A stretch of DNA of 64,000 nucleotides from Triops longicaudatus (Eukaryota > Arthropoda > Branchiopoda > Notostraca > Triopsidae). The notes under the pieces were generated by a model. The model saw only the letters and a list, made by a program, of their open reading frames with translations. It was not told the origin of the DNA and ran no database searches. Both the position numbers and the translations under genes were made by a program. The stretch is from assembly GCA_022885665.1 (NCBI GenBank), contig JAGQDJ010000129.1:1-64000 (forward strand). Reading direction: 5' to 3'. Below are positions 10,431-22,600 of this stretch, one piece after another; the first letter of the stretch is position 1; each line of letters opens with the position of its first letter.

Positions 10431-10770
10431 TAAGGCTGTCTTGTAAGTACCTCACTCCTTAATAATTTTAGCAATATCTTGGCTTCTCATTCTCTCCCAG
10501 CTTTGGCAAAACTAGCGGCTGCTTGTTCCAACGCATTAATCTTCTGGTACCAGTCAGGCGGTGGCCCTCTCGATACAGCGGTACCTTCTTAGTCCTCCTC
10601 TTCAATTCGCACCTGTCAGACGCTTTGTTGGCTTCTTGAATTCGATTGCTTCCGAATCTTCATTTTGCATTGCCCCGGTAACAAAAAATATCCATGCAAT
10701 AAGTGGGCAGATGGAGTAGTGTAGTGAGCAGTATGTAGTAGCCGAAAACGTTCGCGTAGTTAAAGTCTTC

Positions 10771-11260
10771 ATGTACAACAGTGCTAAGATAGGCAGATCG
10801 GCGGAAGGGCTAATCCCAACTCTACGAAGTTACTGGACACAGCGGCACAGGTTGTGCCTACGGGACGGAGGGCTGTACCTAGTCTGGAAAACTATATTTA
10901 AAACACAGTCTTATCTTCCCTTGGTAAACAGAAAAGTGCAGGCTTGCAACAAAGCCAAAGAGCAGCTCACATGGGCTTCGAAAAAAATAAAACTTAGAGA
11001 AACTGCGGGAGCTGTTCTACTGGCCTAGAATGAGGGCCTATGTTGTAGAATGGTATAAACACATCCTGACTTGTGAAAAGAGGAATCCTGTACAAAATAC
11101 CCTTAGAGACCCGCTTAGACATTTGCGCCCTGCGATTCCCTGCAATCCTATTGTGGCCATGGATATTTTTGGGCAATTACCGGAAACAGTACGTGGTCAA
11201 TGATATTGTCACGCCAATTTTCGTCAATTTTTCGTTTTGGCGTAGTTTCACTTTTTGTCT
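10771..11260 (+). pseudogene. Ty3/gypsy integrase N-terminal fragment
   Basis: Plus-strand frame with LRSYWTQRHRLCLRDGGLY, the sequence before the integrase zinc-binding domain. It is followed, with a stop inside, by FYWP and then MRAYVVEWYKHILTCEKRNPVQ (the CxxC end of the HHCC domain is reduced to one Cys). After that come AMDIFGQLPET, the start of the catalytic core, and a degraded YVVND segment. The rest of the core is missing. It ends just before the presumed LTR of the plus-strand element that follows. Confidence 0.75.
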
Positions 11261-11264
11261 CCTG

Positions 11265-11534
11265 CAACCTTTGTTTCTGGACTAATGAAAGTCACTTCTC
11301 TGAAACCAAAGGGACTACGTTGATTTCGTTTATGTTAAGAAGAAGCCATAAAAAGGAAGCGACAGGGGAAATGGGGAGAAGAAGTTACAGATCGAGTGGA
11401 GATTGTATGTCAGGGGCGAATACAGATTCCGTTGGCTAACTCAACCTAAGTCGACATGTTTCCTAGCAAGATAGTGCACCGTGAAAAAGAACGTCATTAC
11501 AAAATCCAACCAACTGTTAGTTAATGACGTGACA
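11265..11534 (+). repeat. Probable 5' LTR of a plus-strand gypsy element
   Basis: The right end, ...GACGTGACA at 11534, is followed after three T by TGG and a primer-binding-like sequence, so this is an LTR 3' end. It is comparable to the GCGTGACA end at 3987. The left boundary is inferred from where integrase homology stops and may be wrong. Confidence 0.5.
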
Positions 11535-11537
11535 TTT

Positions 11538-11553
11538 TGGTGGAGATGCGGGG
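11538..11553 (+). other. Primer-binding site
   Basis: TGGTGGAGATGCGGGG lies four bases inside the LTR end. TGG pairs with the CCA tail of a tRNA. The following GGAGATGC resembles the complement of a tRNA acceptor stem ending GCATCTCC, possibly an alanine tRNA; that assignment is from memory and tentative. Confidence 0.6.
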
Positions 11554-11573
11554 TAATAACCCTGATTATGCCT

Positions 11574-11838
11574 CAGTGGCGCAGCCAGGGGGTAGGCCCG
11601 GCAGGCCCAGGCCTACCCCGAAATCCTTAAAAAAATCTTGACTCCTCCTTTTCGCAATTGTAGCAGGTCTTACATTGAATTGCTTATATTTGTATCAGTA
11701 CCGATTTTATTATGCCGATGTCGTTTAGGGCTGGACTAGCTGGCCCCCCGTAAATAAAAATTTAGTTGAATTAAGGCAAATTGAGGGGCGTTTGAGTGTA
11801 CAGACCTACCCCGAAACAAATTCCTAGCTGCGCCTCTG
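11574..11838. mobile_element. 265-bp hAT MITE with 8-bp target duplication
   Basis: The ends are inverted repeats: CAGTGGCGCAGCCAGG on the left and, reversed, CAGAGGCGCAGCTAGG on the right, 14 of 16 matching. The flanks are a perfect 8-bp direct repeat TTATGCCT (11566-11573 and 11839-11846). CAG-G ends plus 8-bp duplications identify the hAT superfamily. The element has no coding capacity. Both ends also carry CCTACCCCGAAA in direct orientation. It is inserted in the leader of the plus-strand gypsy element and so is younger than that element. Confidence 0.9.
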
Positions 11839-11898
11839 TTATGCCTTCATTCTGCCTGTGCGTGGAAACAAAATCCAGCGATTTGCTCGTAGCTCTTA

Positions 11899-13000
11899 AT
11901 GAGTACAAAGCGTGAACAGTTTAGCGACCCATCAGAAGACGGGCCGGTATCTAGCCACCTTAGACAAATCCGACTTGTTCGTGCCTTATCTTCACCCTTG
12001 CTGTTTAATAGAAGTGTAGAACCATCCTTAACCCGATTCCAAATGGTCCAAGGTGGCGCCGTACCGTCCTCTGGGACCGCTTTGAGAGAAGCGAATCTAC
12101 CCGCCAGAGGACCGCTAAGGAAAGCTACATCAATAACCCCGTTTCGATGGGAGTGCTGATTCTGACGCCGTTACTTTTTTGTACGACTAAGAAGAGGCCA
12201 CGGACCGTTTTAACGAGTGGTCCGACGATTACAATGCAAGGTTCTTCGGAGCAAGCCTAGATGGCGTAGCGTCAACATGGTTTCGAAACTAATTTCTAAA
12301 CCACGGCAGAAAGGTGACAAACTGGACGGAACTCCTGTTGTCATTCAAAAAGGCTTTTCTACCGAAAGCCATAGCACACAAAAAGCTTACGGAGTTACAA
12401 ATGCGTGTACAATGGCCCGAGGAGACGGTAAACTCGTATTGCATGGATGTGCTACAATTGTGCTTCGACGTTGATCCGAAGATGTTGGATGCGCAAAGCT
12501 GGCCCACTTGTTCGCGGTTTGAGGTCGAGCCTCGTTGAAGTACTGGCTCAGCATGATATCGCTACCAGCGAGGAATTTGTGGAAGAAACGAAGAAGCTAG
12601 AAGCCGGACAGAAGCGGGTACGGCCATCACAGTCATGGTGGACTTCTGTGTCTCGGAATTCAGAGAGGCGTGCCACTGTAGCTGGTGCCGAGCTTGCCGC
12701 TGCGACAGCAGAAGCGACGACCTGAGGGTTATGATGGGAGAACTGATGAACGCGCTCAACGAGAGATTTCAGCAGCTGGGGAGCGACTTTCGAGGCTCTC
12801 AATGTAAGGTTGGCCGTAATCCTCCCTCTAGTTCTAGGACGCACGAAGATTTTCCAATTTGCTTTAAATGTAGTAAGTCGGGGCATATTGCAGGCAATAG
12901 CCAGAGCGAATCCAGTGGAAGCGGTAGAGTAGCAAATAGCATGTGCCATAATAAAGACGAACGGGTCTCGACTAGCGCGGGATCGTACGTCAGCGGTTAG
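11899..13000 (+). pseudogene. Ty3/gypsy gag with zinc knuckle
   Basis: Plus-strand gag in shifting frames. Recognisable blocks are FNEWSDDYNARFFGASLDG (about 12210-12260), LLLSFKKAFLPKAIAHKKL and WPEETVNSYCMDVLQLCFD (12314-12475), then LVEVLAQHDIATSEEFVEE (about 12530-12590). The nucleocapsid knuckle CFKCSKSGHIAG is at about 12860-12895, with Ser where the final Cys should be. The frame breaks near 12480-12500 and elsewhere. It follows an LTR and primer-binding site in the same orientation, so this is the 5' half of one element. Confidence 0.8.
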
Positions 13001-13089
13001 GGCCCAATTCGAGTCGAAAAACTAGGGCTAGCGGCTCCCGGGGGAAGGGCCGCCAGTGCAATTATAATCCCCGGTCCTTTTTGTGTTTG

Positions 13090-13440
13090 GTCCGAGCCTT
13101 ATTAGGGAAACAGTAGTTTGTAATGGGAAAGAAACAGTAGCTATCATAGATGCTGGAGCTGCAGTTCATGTGGTTTCAGAAGACTGGGTGATCAAGAGTA
13201 AGGCGCACTGTAAAATGGGAAGGTCCTGAAATTGTAGTAGCTAATGGAACTTAGCAAATGTCTGGGGAGGGACTTGGCTAACTGTAAATCTAATAGGGAA
13301 GGAACTTCGAGCGAAGGCCGTCGTTTTTAACAATGGCTTAGTAAATTTGATTTTGGGTAATGACTTACTCAGTCAACTAGGGGAAGTCACTCTGAGATTC
13401 GCAGAAGAATTTAGCTTGGTAGGACATCGTGAGGTTCAAG
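13090..13440 (+). pseudogene. Ty3/gypsy protease region with altered active site
   Basis: Plus-strand protease fossil in more than one frame. The active-site loop reads IIDAGAAVHVVSEDWV, with Ala replacing the usual Thr or Ser after the catalytic Asp (codons at 13149-13157). Further on are EIVVANGT, then a stop and frame change, and VNLILGNDLLSQLGEV, the second conserved strand. Layout and wording match the minus-strand protease at 2399-2863, so the two belong to related families. Confidence 0.75.
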
Positions 13441-13742
13441 GGTCCGGACCTGACCGGGTTGAAGGACTATCTCCCTTACCGTCAGACATGAGGAGTCCGA
13501 TACAGTAGCAGCTTACTAAACCAATCGAGTATTTTCGCACTCAAGACTAAGAAGCCACACAGTGGTCTAAAATTTTCTGAACGAGTGCGTGTGTCCACAC
13601 AGAACCCCCGTCTAAGTACACTCGGATGAGGGACGGAACTTTGAGATGAAGTTATTAGCTGATATTTCCCAATCACGTAACATAACAAAAATCCGCACTA
13701 CCCTTGCCATTCACAGAGCGATGGGTTCGTTGAACGTGCAAA

Positions 13743-13870
13743 ATGAACAATCTTGGCAGGGTTAAGCAACAAATCGAACAAGGGGACGAGACTTGGGACG
13801 AAATGCTTCCGAAAGTCTTACTGTCTTACAACTCTGGCGTGCAAGCGACGACGAAGTTCTATGTTAAAGT
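13743..13870 (+). pseudogene. Ty3/gypsy integrase core fragment
   Basis: A short plus-strand piece with IEQGDETWDEMLPKVLLSYNSGVQATT, equivalent to the core-domain tail also seen at 2300-2360 on the minus strand. Reverse transcriptase, RNase H and the first half of integrase are missing between it and the protease at 13440, so the element carries a large internal deletion. It ends where a hAT remnant begins. Confidence 0.7.
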
Positions 13871-13874
13871 TCGG

Positions 13875-14245
13875 TCGGGAGTTACGGCTTCCAGAAACCT
13901 TATATTCGAAAGGGCAAGCATGAATGGCATTCAACGTGTTCGACGCGTCATACTTCACACAGCAACGCATGGAGCTCAAATATATTACATATTCGGCAAG
14001 TGTATCCTGGATAAATCCTTTTATCACCGGAGTGTTTTCCTGGAAAATGGCGGAATGCAATTACGTGGCGAGTTAATTTCCACTCTTTCGTTAGTGCGTG
14101 GAAAGGAAGACCAATTGTTCTTTGCTTAGCATAGCTACTCCAGAGGTCGACGGTCACATGAACTGAAGAATTGGTACAGGCATCCATAATCTTCTTTCGC
14201 AGGATTGTGTTGCATTTCTTTTTGTTGGAAAGTGCTAGATACACT
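13875..14245 (-). pseudogene. hAT transposase fragment (ZBED-like)
   Basis: Minus strand. KIMDACTNSSVHVTVDLWSS and HALTKEWKLTRHVIAFRHFPGKHSG match the beginning of the hAT RNase H-like fold, where the DLW block carries the first catalytic Asp. A second block, YDASNTLNAIHACPF, corresponds to the DNASNM region with the next catalytic Asp. The two are in different frames. Sequence and motifs differ from the remnant at 7130-8375, so this is another hAT family. Upstream sequence at 14245-14540 may be its decayed N-terminal part. Confidence 0.75.
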
Positions 14246-14249
14246 TACT

Positions 14250-15435
14250 TGGGAAGCTGTTCACTGTTCGTTTGTTTAATCCGCGTCGCCAGATTTTATG
14301 TTTTATTCTCGATAATTGAGGAATGCTCAATGTCAATCACTGTATTGTGACCAAGTGTGAATCCCAACAATCTGACCATCTATTCACAGAGCTGCCAGTC
14401 ACGACGAACTTCGCAGGAACAAGTATTACTCACATCGTTTCAGTCCTCAATTTGCCCTGAGCTTTCTGCGACGTAATTCCGTCTAAATAAGCAGCTCGGC
14501 AAAATCAACAGCGACGTAACAAGAACGGCGCTAGCCAGACATAAATTCTACAGTGCTCATGCATTTATAAGTGCATTGTAAATTTGATACTTCTGGCAAG
14601 TATAGTAACGATTGAAAGAAAAACTGATTCAGAAATCATTCCAACATTTATTTTATCCGGAATCAGCATAACGTGAAAGATTCTATAATTGGTTATGAAT
14701 ACAGCCAATGTCGCAGTACAGACGAACGAAAAATCCATTGAAACAGAATTCCAAGAAATCCTTCCCTTCGGGAAAATCAAATGATGCTAAGAAAAGCCAA
14801 AAGTACCTGGGGGTTTGGAAAAGTCGACGGTCGTCCTGGGATTTCTAGGTCTCCTGTAAAATAACTAAGAACTATGGTGTCTTAAACTCTCACGTCTTGT
14901 TCAGTAGCATTCAGCGCAAACAATAATTTATAAAAACATGTTGTATCTATAATGAACGCAACGGGCGAAAAAGTAGCACTAATTTCTTTTTTAAAAATGG
15001 TAGGAAAAACAGACATCATTCAATATCTCGATTAATGCTCACAAGTTTGTGATCTACTAGGTCCTCTCATTTTACGCAAATCTTACAGCTCTTTGTGCGT
15101 AGGCATGCATCCTCACTGTCCCTTTTCCAGTATTACTAACGTACTGTTCACGGTACTGGTACATCTCCATTCGCCGTAAGTTCCCTTTTCCGTTACTGTT
15201 GTAACTGAACTAGTCTTTTCTGTGTTATATGTCGATAAAGTAAGTCAGCAAATTTGTCCAACTTAAGTTTGTATTCAATTACGATGTAGAACATTTTTGC
15301 ATTACAAGTCTGTAAACTATATGATATACCGCGTGCACAACAATATGATATACCTGTTCACGCAAAACAAAAACAATTGTTTGAGCCATGGTGGTTCTTC
15401 CTTTAGTGGAGCCTGCCAGAGAGCTGAGAACTCAT
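14250..15435. other. No recognisable gene
   Basis: AT-rich sequence with short frames only. I see no conserved domain, no RNA gene and no clear repeat ends. Confidence 0.4.
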
Positions 15436-15437
15436 AG

Positions 15438-15575
15438 TGAATTCAGTTCGGAAAAAAGTGTGCACTGAGTTTTACAAACACAGCAATTCACTGTGCTTGA
15501 GTCTCCCCTAGTTTCTGAAACAAAACTTTGCTTGAAAAAACTCAGTGCACACTTTTTCCCAATTGAATTTGCCTT
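15438..15575. mobile_element. Palindromic MITE-like element
   Basis: Two inverted arms of about 37-40 bp (15440-15478 and 15530-15575) share GTGTGCACTGAGTTTT, a run of A and an ATTCA block, with a few mismatches. They enclose a spacer of about 50 bp. The size and structure fit a foldback MITE, or the hairpin could act in RNA. I could not find a target duplication. Confidence 0.7.
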
Positions 15576-15579
15576 AAAG

Positions 15580-16690
15580 ATTGGCACAGAGCTATTGAGA
15601 AGGAATGACTTGAACAGATTTTACCAATCTGTGTGCCGTGGCGCCCTTGTATGATGCGAGTGCCCTTCCAAGGGTAACTAACCAAACAAGAGAATCCTAA
15701 AAAAAACTCTAAAAAAAAATCAGGGTTAGAAAAACGGTAATGGGGCTCACGGAGGCTTGCTCATTTCTTAGGGCAAGATGACGATGTGCTGATTGACTGA
15801 TCGTCTATAGAAGTTGCTACATTATCGGCAAGTCATAGTTACACGAAGTAGTCTGTTCGAAACTTGCCTTTTGCTTCGCAAAAATGACAGCAAGGGAGTT
15901 GCTCCAAAGATATCTCGAAGCAAGTGGCAACTCAACCTAATTGCCGCGACTTAGGACACGGTTATACACGTCAATTTCTGGGACAAGCTGCTAGCGGAAA
16001 GCGTAAGCCATCCGCTAAATAATACAAATGATATCCTAGAAAGTTAATTCGAGGTCAAACACTACACGTGTCAGAACCGGCTTTTTTAGAACGAAATGAG
16101 ACTTTATCCGCATAAAATGTGTATTTTTTACGATTCTTGGCGTATGCCCTTCTAATTTTCGGGGAAGGGGTTTTTTATAAACTGAACTAGACTTGATTAA
16201 CGGGTCGTTTCCATGCCATTGCACTGCAATGGCAAAACCCTACAAAATTGAGCGGAAGGCGACTAACAATACTTTCTCACTAAAACACCGCTCAACAATA
16301 GCGAACCGTTACCCGCCGCCCTTCTGTAAAGAAAGAAAAACAAAAAATAAAAGGAAATCTGAAATCCCCGCTTTTCTCCCGTTGCACTTGCCTCCATTGT
16401 TACTAGCCTCTGCGTATTTTATCCAACAATGCACAAAAACCGTTTCTAGAGCAAAAACTTGGGACAAAAAACTTTGTACAATATAAGTAGAAGAATTCAT
16501 GATGATACAAAATAAACAAACATGTCCACCCAAAGAGAAAACTCATGTGTTGCTCTTGACTCCTTCAAGACAAAATGAGGAAGGACAAATACCACAAACG
16601 CGTACCAAGGTAAGTTTTCTCCTCCCCCTTCGGCGCCACACCTCAAACCCACAGAAACTGAATTTCTCCACAATACTAACGAACAACACT
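15580..16690. other. Intergenic or 3' UTR of Smaug, no further gene
   Basis: No coding region recognised. The stretch next to 16694 must contain the 3' untranslated region of the Smaug gene, but I see no canonical minus-strand AATAAA close to the stop. Small frames here lack homology. Confidence 0.4.
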
Positions 16691-16693
16691 GCC

Positions 16694-19600
16694 TTAGGAA
16701 TCATTCGCGCCCCCTAAGGCATGTTCCGTCATGGATAAACACAGCGATTCTAATCGATGATTAATATCCGAATCCACAGAAAACTCCTTGTCCATTCGGG
16801 AAACAGGAAAAGGTCCAAATAAAGTAGAACTCGTGTTGTTTTGGGTCTGCAGTGTACTTGATGCACAAGACATGGGCGCAGACCTTGCTCGTTGTAGCGC
16901 CATTCGAGAATATGAAGACTGGAACACATAATCGAAGGAACAAAATCATTAAGAACATTCTAATGAGGTTAAAAAAAATAATAAAAAAATACTTCAGGCA
17001 TCGAATCTTCCAAACTGGATCTGTGCCGATACAAAAGATCATCTCTTCCTGCTCCCAAGGACGTGAGTCCAAATCCTTGATTCGCGCCAGATGTATTCAA
17101 GGTACCAAGAGTGCTGATGCAAAAACTATTCCGGTGCTGCAACGATGAAGGATTCAATCCAGGTAAATTCTACATTTTCAAAATTTTAAATTCAGTCGAG
17201 TTAGGTGCTAGCTCACTATATGTAAATGGAAAGGAAGAAGATTTACAAGCTTACGTTCGATAAAGGATACGATTGAGTAGCTGCCAAGGGACGATTTTTC
17301 AGCTGACCTAGTGGGCTTTCATTAACAGTATTACTGAAGCCCGCTGTATTGCGACTATAGTTTGATGCTGCGCTCGTCCTTCCGTTTCCGTTCTGGACTG
17401 GATTCGAAGATCCTGATTCAGAATAAAAGCCAGGGTAGTGGGCCACGTTACTCCACCTAAATAAACAAAAGATTAGTTCCTTGTTTTTTTTGTTTTTTTT
17501 TTTCTTTTCTTTTTTTCTCTCACAGCATTGATTATAGGCAACTTATAAATAATTTTAAATATTTAATACACTTAATTGTCGAAAAAAAACTTACACTCAT
17601 CTGCGAATGTCTACATATCCGCAAGAACGCCTGGTCATCATTTTTGTTTTTATCAATCTTAATTACTACATATGTATAGTCAACAACTGTCAGAAAAACA
17701 ACTAAAAAAAATGATAGACAACGGGTACACTCCGTTTGGGCATGCTAGTCAATTTGCCCCTGCCATAAGACTACTTTGTCTAGATATTTTTTTCTGGCAG
17801 TACTGCATTCCGAAGCTTAAAAGAATTTGTTTTAAAAAGATTACGCCACAAGTTTTCACTTCCTCATAATACTCAAGCAATACAACTTAAGTAACAAAAT
17901 AGCAAGCGCAAACTATTCAGATCAGACAAACAAACGCTGCAACGTCTGAAATGGCAATATTACTGTTTAAAAAAATGACTTTTTTGGGTGCGTGTCTGAA
18001 CCAGCACGAAAAAAAACTCTGATTCAAACCTGAAATGTAAAAAAAAAAAAAAAAAAAAAAAAAACTATCAAAAATGTAGAAAAGCAAACCACCTTCGGTT
18101 GAATCGAGAGTCTTGCGCCTTCCGCACCGGCAACGTACGCCATAAGCGTTGCGCTTGTTCCTTCCACGATGCCAATCTCTTCTTCTGGTGTAGCGCGAAG
18201 GCTTCATGTCCCAAACAACGTTCCAACAAGGCTAAAAATTGGGACAAGCTGTCCTCGCTGGTCGTTGGGGAAACCAAAAGCTGCGTGCAAACTATTAAAA
18301 AAGGTAAATTTCATTCAATAAAAGTCAGATGACACGAACAACAAAAAATGATTTCTTTCTATTTTATTTACTTGATTTTTAAGAAAGCTCTTACCTTTCC
18401 CCAGAAGCCGTGTAATCTGTCCGGGCAAATCTTCTTTCTCGGGTACGATTTCTCTGTCCCTTCCTTCTCCTACCGCTTTCCTCGCCAATTCTGCTTCGTC
18501 ATGCTCCGGATCCGAAGTTTCACTCCCCTCGTGGCCGGAATCGGAATCCGGCGCTGCAGACACGATCACGGTCGGCGTGGACATCAAGTTGCCCGACAAG
18601 ATCAAGTCACCGGGCTCTTTGGAAACATCTTCGCTGCTCAAAGAGGCGCGACTGGTCTCATCCATTCCGGAATCCAACTCCAGAAGGGAAGAAAATCCCG
18701 ACGGTTCGGATTGAGGCGGGTTGTAAGGTTTAATAGGCGATTGCAACATGGTTTTTAACTCCGTCAAGGCATTTTGCACATTGCCCGTTTCCGTCACTTC
18801 TTTCTCGAGCTTGAACAAGAGCTGGGGCCGTTCGCGTAACCGTTGGATGCTCAAGGCAATCTTGTGTCGCGCGCCTTTGGTCACGCCCTGGCTCTCCAAC
18901 ATCTCTTCGGTCAAGTTCAACATGGTATCGTACGCCATTTGCGCAAAGAGTCCTGCGTACTTGTGTAGTCTCAAACTTTTGAGCCAACTGGGCACGTCCT
19001 TCATGCCACTCCCTTCGATCTGGAACGACGACAAGGAAGGGGAGGAGCGCAACGAAAGAGATTCACTGCCACTGCCGTTCAAGTTACAATCCGAGCCACT
19101 CCCGGAAGACGCCATCGACAATGGCATCTGGGGCGTGGACGACGACAAATCGGACGACAGCGAGTGAGAACGTGACTTAAAACGCGCTCCATTATTGTCT
19201 TCTGAAATGTGCCATGCCTCCGAAGGCGGCGTCAGGCTATTGCTGCGTCGTACGCGGCTCGCCGCATTCACATTCAAGCTATCTAAAAAGACATAAAAAA
19301 AAGTTAGCTAGGGTCGAATTTTACACTTTCCGGTATGTTTTTTTTGCTCAGACCTTGTTTACAATAAGGCCACGCATCCCAACCAGGTTGAGCTGTGCTG
19401 TAAGGACTGTAAGTATCCGCTGAGCAAAGCAGGGGCTTGCGTTCTGCGTTACAGCCATGCTGACGCACGCGTTCGTCCAACTGCTGCACCCACTGTGCCA
19501 AAGATCTGCATAGGAAAAGAAAAGAACCAGAGAGAAAAACATTAGTTTCACAGTGCAAACTTTCACTACCTGACAAACCGTTTTATAGGTGGCAAACGTT

Positions 19601-22600
19601 ACTTGTACGTGTAAATAAGTCACAAAAAGCGTGAAGAGAAAATTAAGCAAAATATGTAGTTCTTTATGAATAAAATTACCGTTTTTCTTCAGATGAGAAG
19701 GCGGGATGAAGAAAAGCGTATGTCAGCAATTGCTGCACGTCTTCCCACATGCCGAATCCCTGATGGCCTTCTTGTTCTGCCACAGCTTCCACAATGCGGG
19801 GAAGGACGTGAAGATACGAATGGGTCGCACTACAATCTCCGACGTGAGGCTGCAGTAAGGGCAAATGCTGTAATAAGTGCTTCACCGCAAGATCTCGTGG
19901 CTCGTTCAACAATCCATGGACAAAAGCTGCAAACACAAACTCACTCGTTAACAATGTAATTTACGAACTTATCAATTAACATTCGCAACACGTACTATGA
20001 ATAACAGAAAAGATTATATGAAGAGCAAAGAGAATTTTGATACCTACTGATGTCAAAGTTTTAACTGAATCTGAGCTGAAATAGATAATTGCCCCTGTCT
20101 AAGCCCTACCTTCTATAGTAGTTAAATCGCAAAACCTATGGGTTTTATTGCAAATGCAAGACCTAGATCCGGAAAACGCGTTACTTATGCACGCAAAGCA
20201 ATGACTGGTTTGTTCCTATCCAATTCTTGAAAGTAACCAAGGGCTTACAACGTGAATATAGTGATGTTGTCCCTGCCAGGAAAGTGAACACAGTAGCTCC
20301 TCACGTATCTTATGTACGGTACACAGTAATGAGTTATCATCGGGACAAGGTCTAAACGCACTGCGAAACAGAGAAACTGAAACACGGGTGTTTCAAGGTA
20401 ACAAATACACAATGGAGACGGCCTCGTGCCCATTGCCGACTTTTTAGTCAGCCAAACCGCCCAAGTGTTTTCCTCATGCTGGGTCAGTTGTGACAAGTCT
20501 GCTACTCCAACGACGTGTCGATATTACTTTTATTTGCCTTAGTTTATAAGCGCTCTGTAGAAAGCCAAAAGAATTGCGTAAATGTCGCAATGAACACTTA
20601 GAAAATGGGTCGGTCCTTACATAATCAAATAACAACTAAATGTTACAAAAACGGAATAGCTTTTCTTGTGCTTAGGTGAGTCAAATAAATTGCTAGAATT
20701 TAGTTACCGCCAATAGGTTTGCATAACGAATTTTCTTGCACGTCCGAATCAAAAACCTGTCCTGGCTTTTTTTTCACGACGCAATTTGAGATTCCTTCTT
20801 GCTTTTAAACCACGCTGGCATGTCTTCAGTGGGAAAATAACAAAATCAAATCTCGAGAAAACAATAAAGAGAAAGTCAAACCTCGCTTAAGCTAGCAATA
20901 ATTGCACTGTACACACAGAAGCGTCACGAGGATGCTTTCAGAGAAATCTGCGAGGTAATTCTCAACTGACACCACTATTGCAAATGTAAGAGACAAATAT
21001 ACAACTTTAGTAAAGTCGACAATTACAGAAGTTCGAATCTATGTACTCGTAAAACAACCTGACCAAACACTATAGCAACGTGGGTGATACTGACTACTAA
21101 GTGTCCATTTACGCCCGAGTTGCTGTGGTGCGAATTTTCATGTTACGTATGTAACCAAGAAACGCCAAGGTATTCCTATACTACACAGCCTTTTGTTGCA
21201 AACGTACTGTTCAGTCGCTAAGCAATTAAAACAGAACGTCTATTGTTTAGGCCGCATTTTTTTAAAAAAAATATAGTTTCAGACATTTCCATTTCGCAAC
21301 GACGATGTGAAGACCGCAAGAATTCCGAACGAACTTTCGCTGCCGTGTAGTCATTGTTTCGCACTCGTGTTTTTTTACACCGGTGCGGGATTTTTCTGTT
21401 AAATCAGTACAGCACCATGTCACAGTTACACTAAGTATTCTAGTTAATTTCGGAAGTTCAACAGAAATACAATTAACATTTTTGCTACTCTAAGTGTTTG
21501 CGCATACACTTTTGCTAACCCTCCCTTTTCGAGCCCATTCGTGCTAGTTAGCGATGGACCAAGATTGTCACTCGAGATGTGACTTGCCTTCCATATTTTT
21601 ACGCTATTGCTCCCAACACTATTATTTCATACATAATTAACTGAACAAACGCAACAGGAACGTGGTGAGGGATGCAGATAAACATCACACGCGCACTTTC
21701 TCTTGCCGGATCCCAACTTGTTGACGTATTCCTAATTCAAAATGCGATGCATCCTATGCTAGTCCTTGCCTTTGTCGGTCCTTCGAACTTGCTAGTGAAA
21801 GTAAAGAGAAACCCGCGCTGCCGTGTATGTACCGTGCGATGTGCAAGGCAAAATTCGTATACATTCTTTGGTTACAATGCAACTACCTACCCGGCATGGT
21901 CAAAATCCCACGTCAAGTTCCGGAATCAGGCAAAATATATTCCCACACAATAAAAACCAAGCGTGTAAATCATTATTAAAGCATCTTGCACTGAAATCCC
22001 GCGTTTCTGCACCAAAAAAATTACGCACCACTCGAACTGAATTCCTTTTCTTGCGCGTTCAAGTTAAATCACTTCGTCTTTATAGCACCGCAGTCAGAAT
22101 AAGTTTTCAGTACGTTCCCGGTGTGTCTTGAATCAACCTAACAAACACGAGACCCTTTCTACGGCAAGCAATCCAGTCACTTTAAATCCGGACAAAAACG
22201 ATTTCACACCTGCAACAAGTTCACACCCGTTCGTGGCTCTCTTCCAATTCTCAAACCCACACAAGCTGAAACGCCGAGCCAAGAAACGAACTGTGCGTGC
22301 CGTTACAGCGCTCCACTACGACTGACTCGCGGCTTCTCCCTTGTAGGACTTACTCTGCCTTTCCCTTTCTCTTACCGTCGTCCCTTTCTCTTCCCATGTG
22401 TGACTGAAAAATTACCCATTCAACACGACCTCCGCGAGCCCAAGTAACTCACGAATCACCCGTAAGAAACTTACTCAAATGCCCTACATTTGGAAAAAAA
22501 GGATATTACCAACCTGCGGGACCCTTCGACTTTCGATTAAATTTAGAATCTTTTAGCCAACTGGTACGCAAGCCTTCATTAACACACTGAATTCCAATTC

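Noticed and set aside
12548..12949. Minus-strand frame of 133 codons
   Set aside because: Antisense to plus-strand gag and zinc knuckle, which have recognisable motifs.
17917..18207. Minus-strand frame with a poly-Phe run
   Set aside because: It arises from a poly-A/T tract inside a Smaug intron and runs out of frame into the neighbouring exon.
18316..18395. Continuation of the large Smaug frame past 18395
   Set aside because: A GTAAGA donor at 18394 and the perfect VCTQLLVS junction with 18291 show that this is intron; the frame runs on only by chance.
18348..19167. Plus-strand frames of 136 and 139 codons
   Set aside because: They lie opposite the large SAM-domain exon of Smaug and are shadows of its codon usage.
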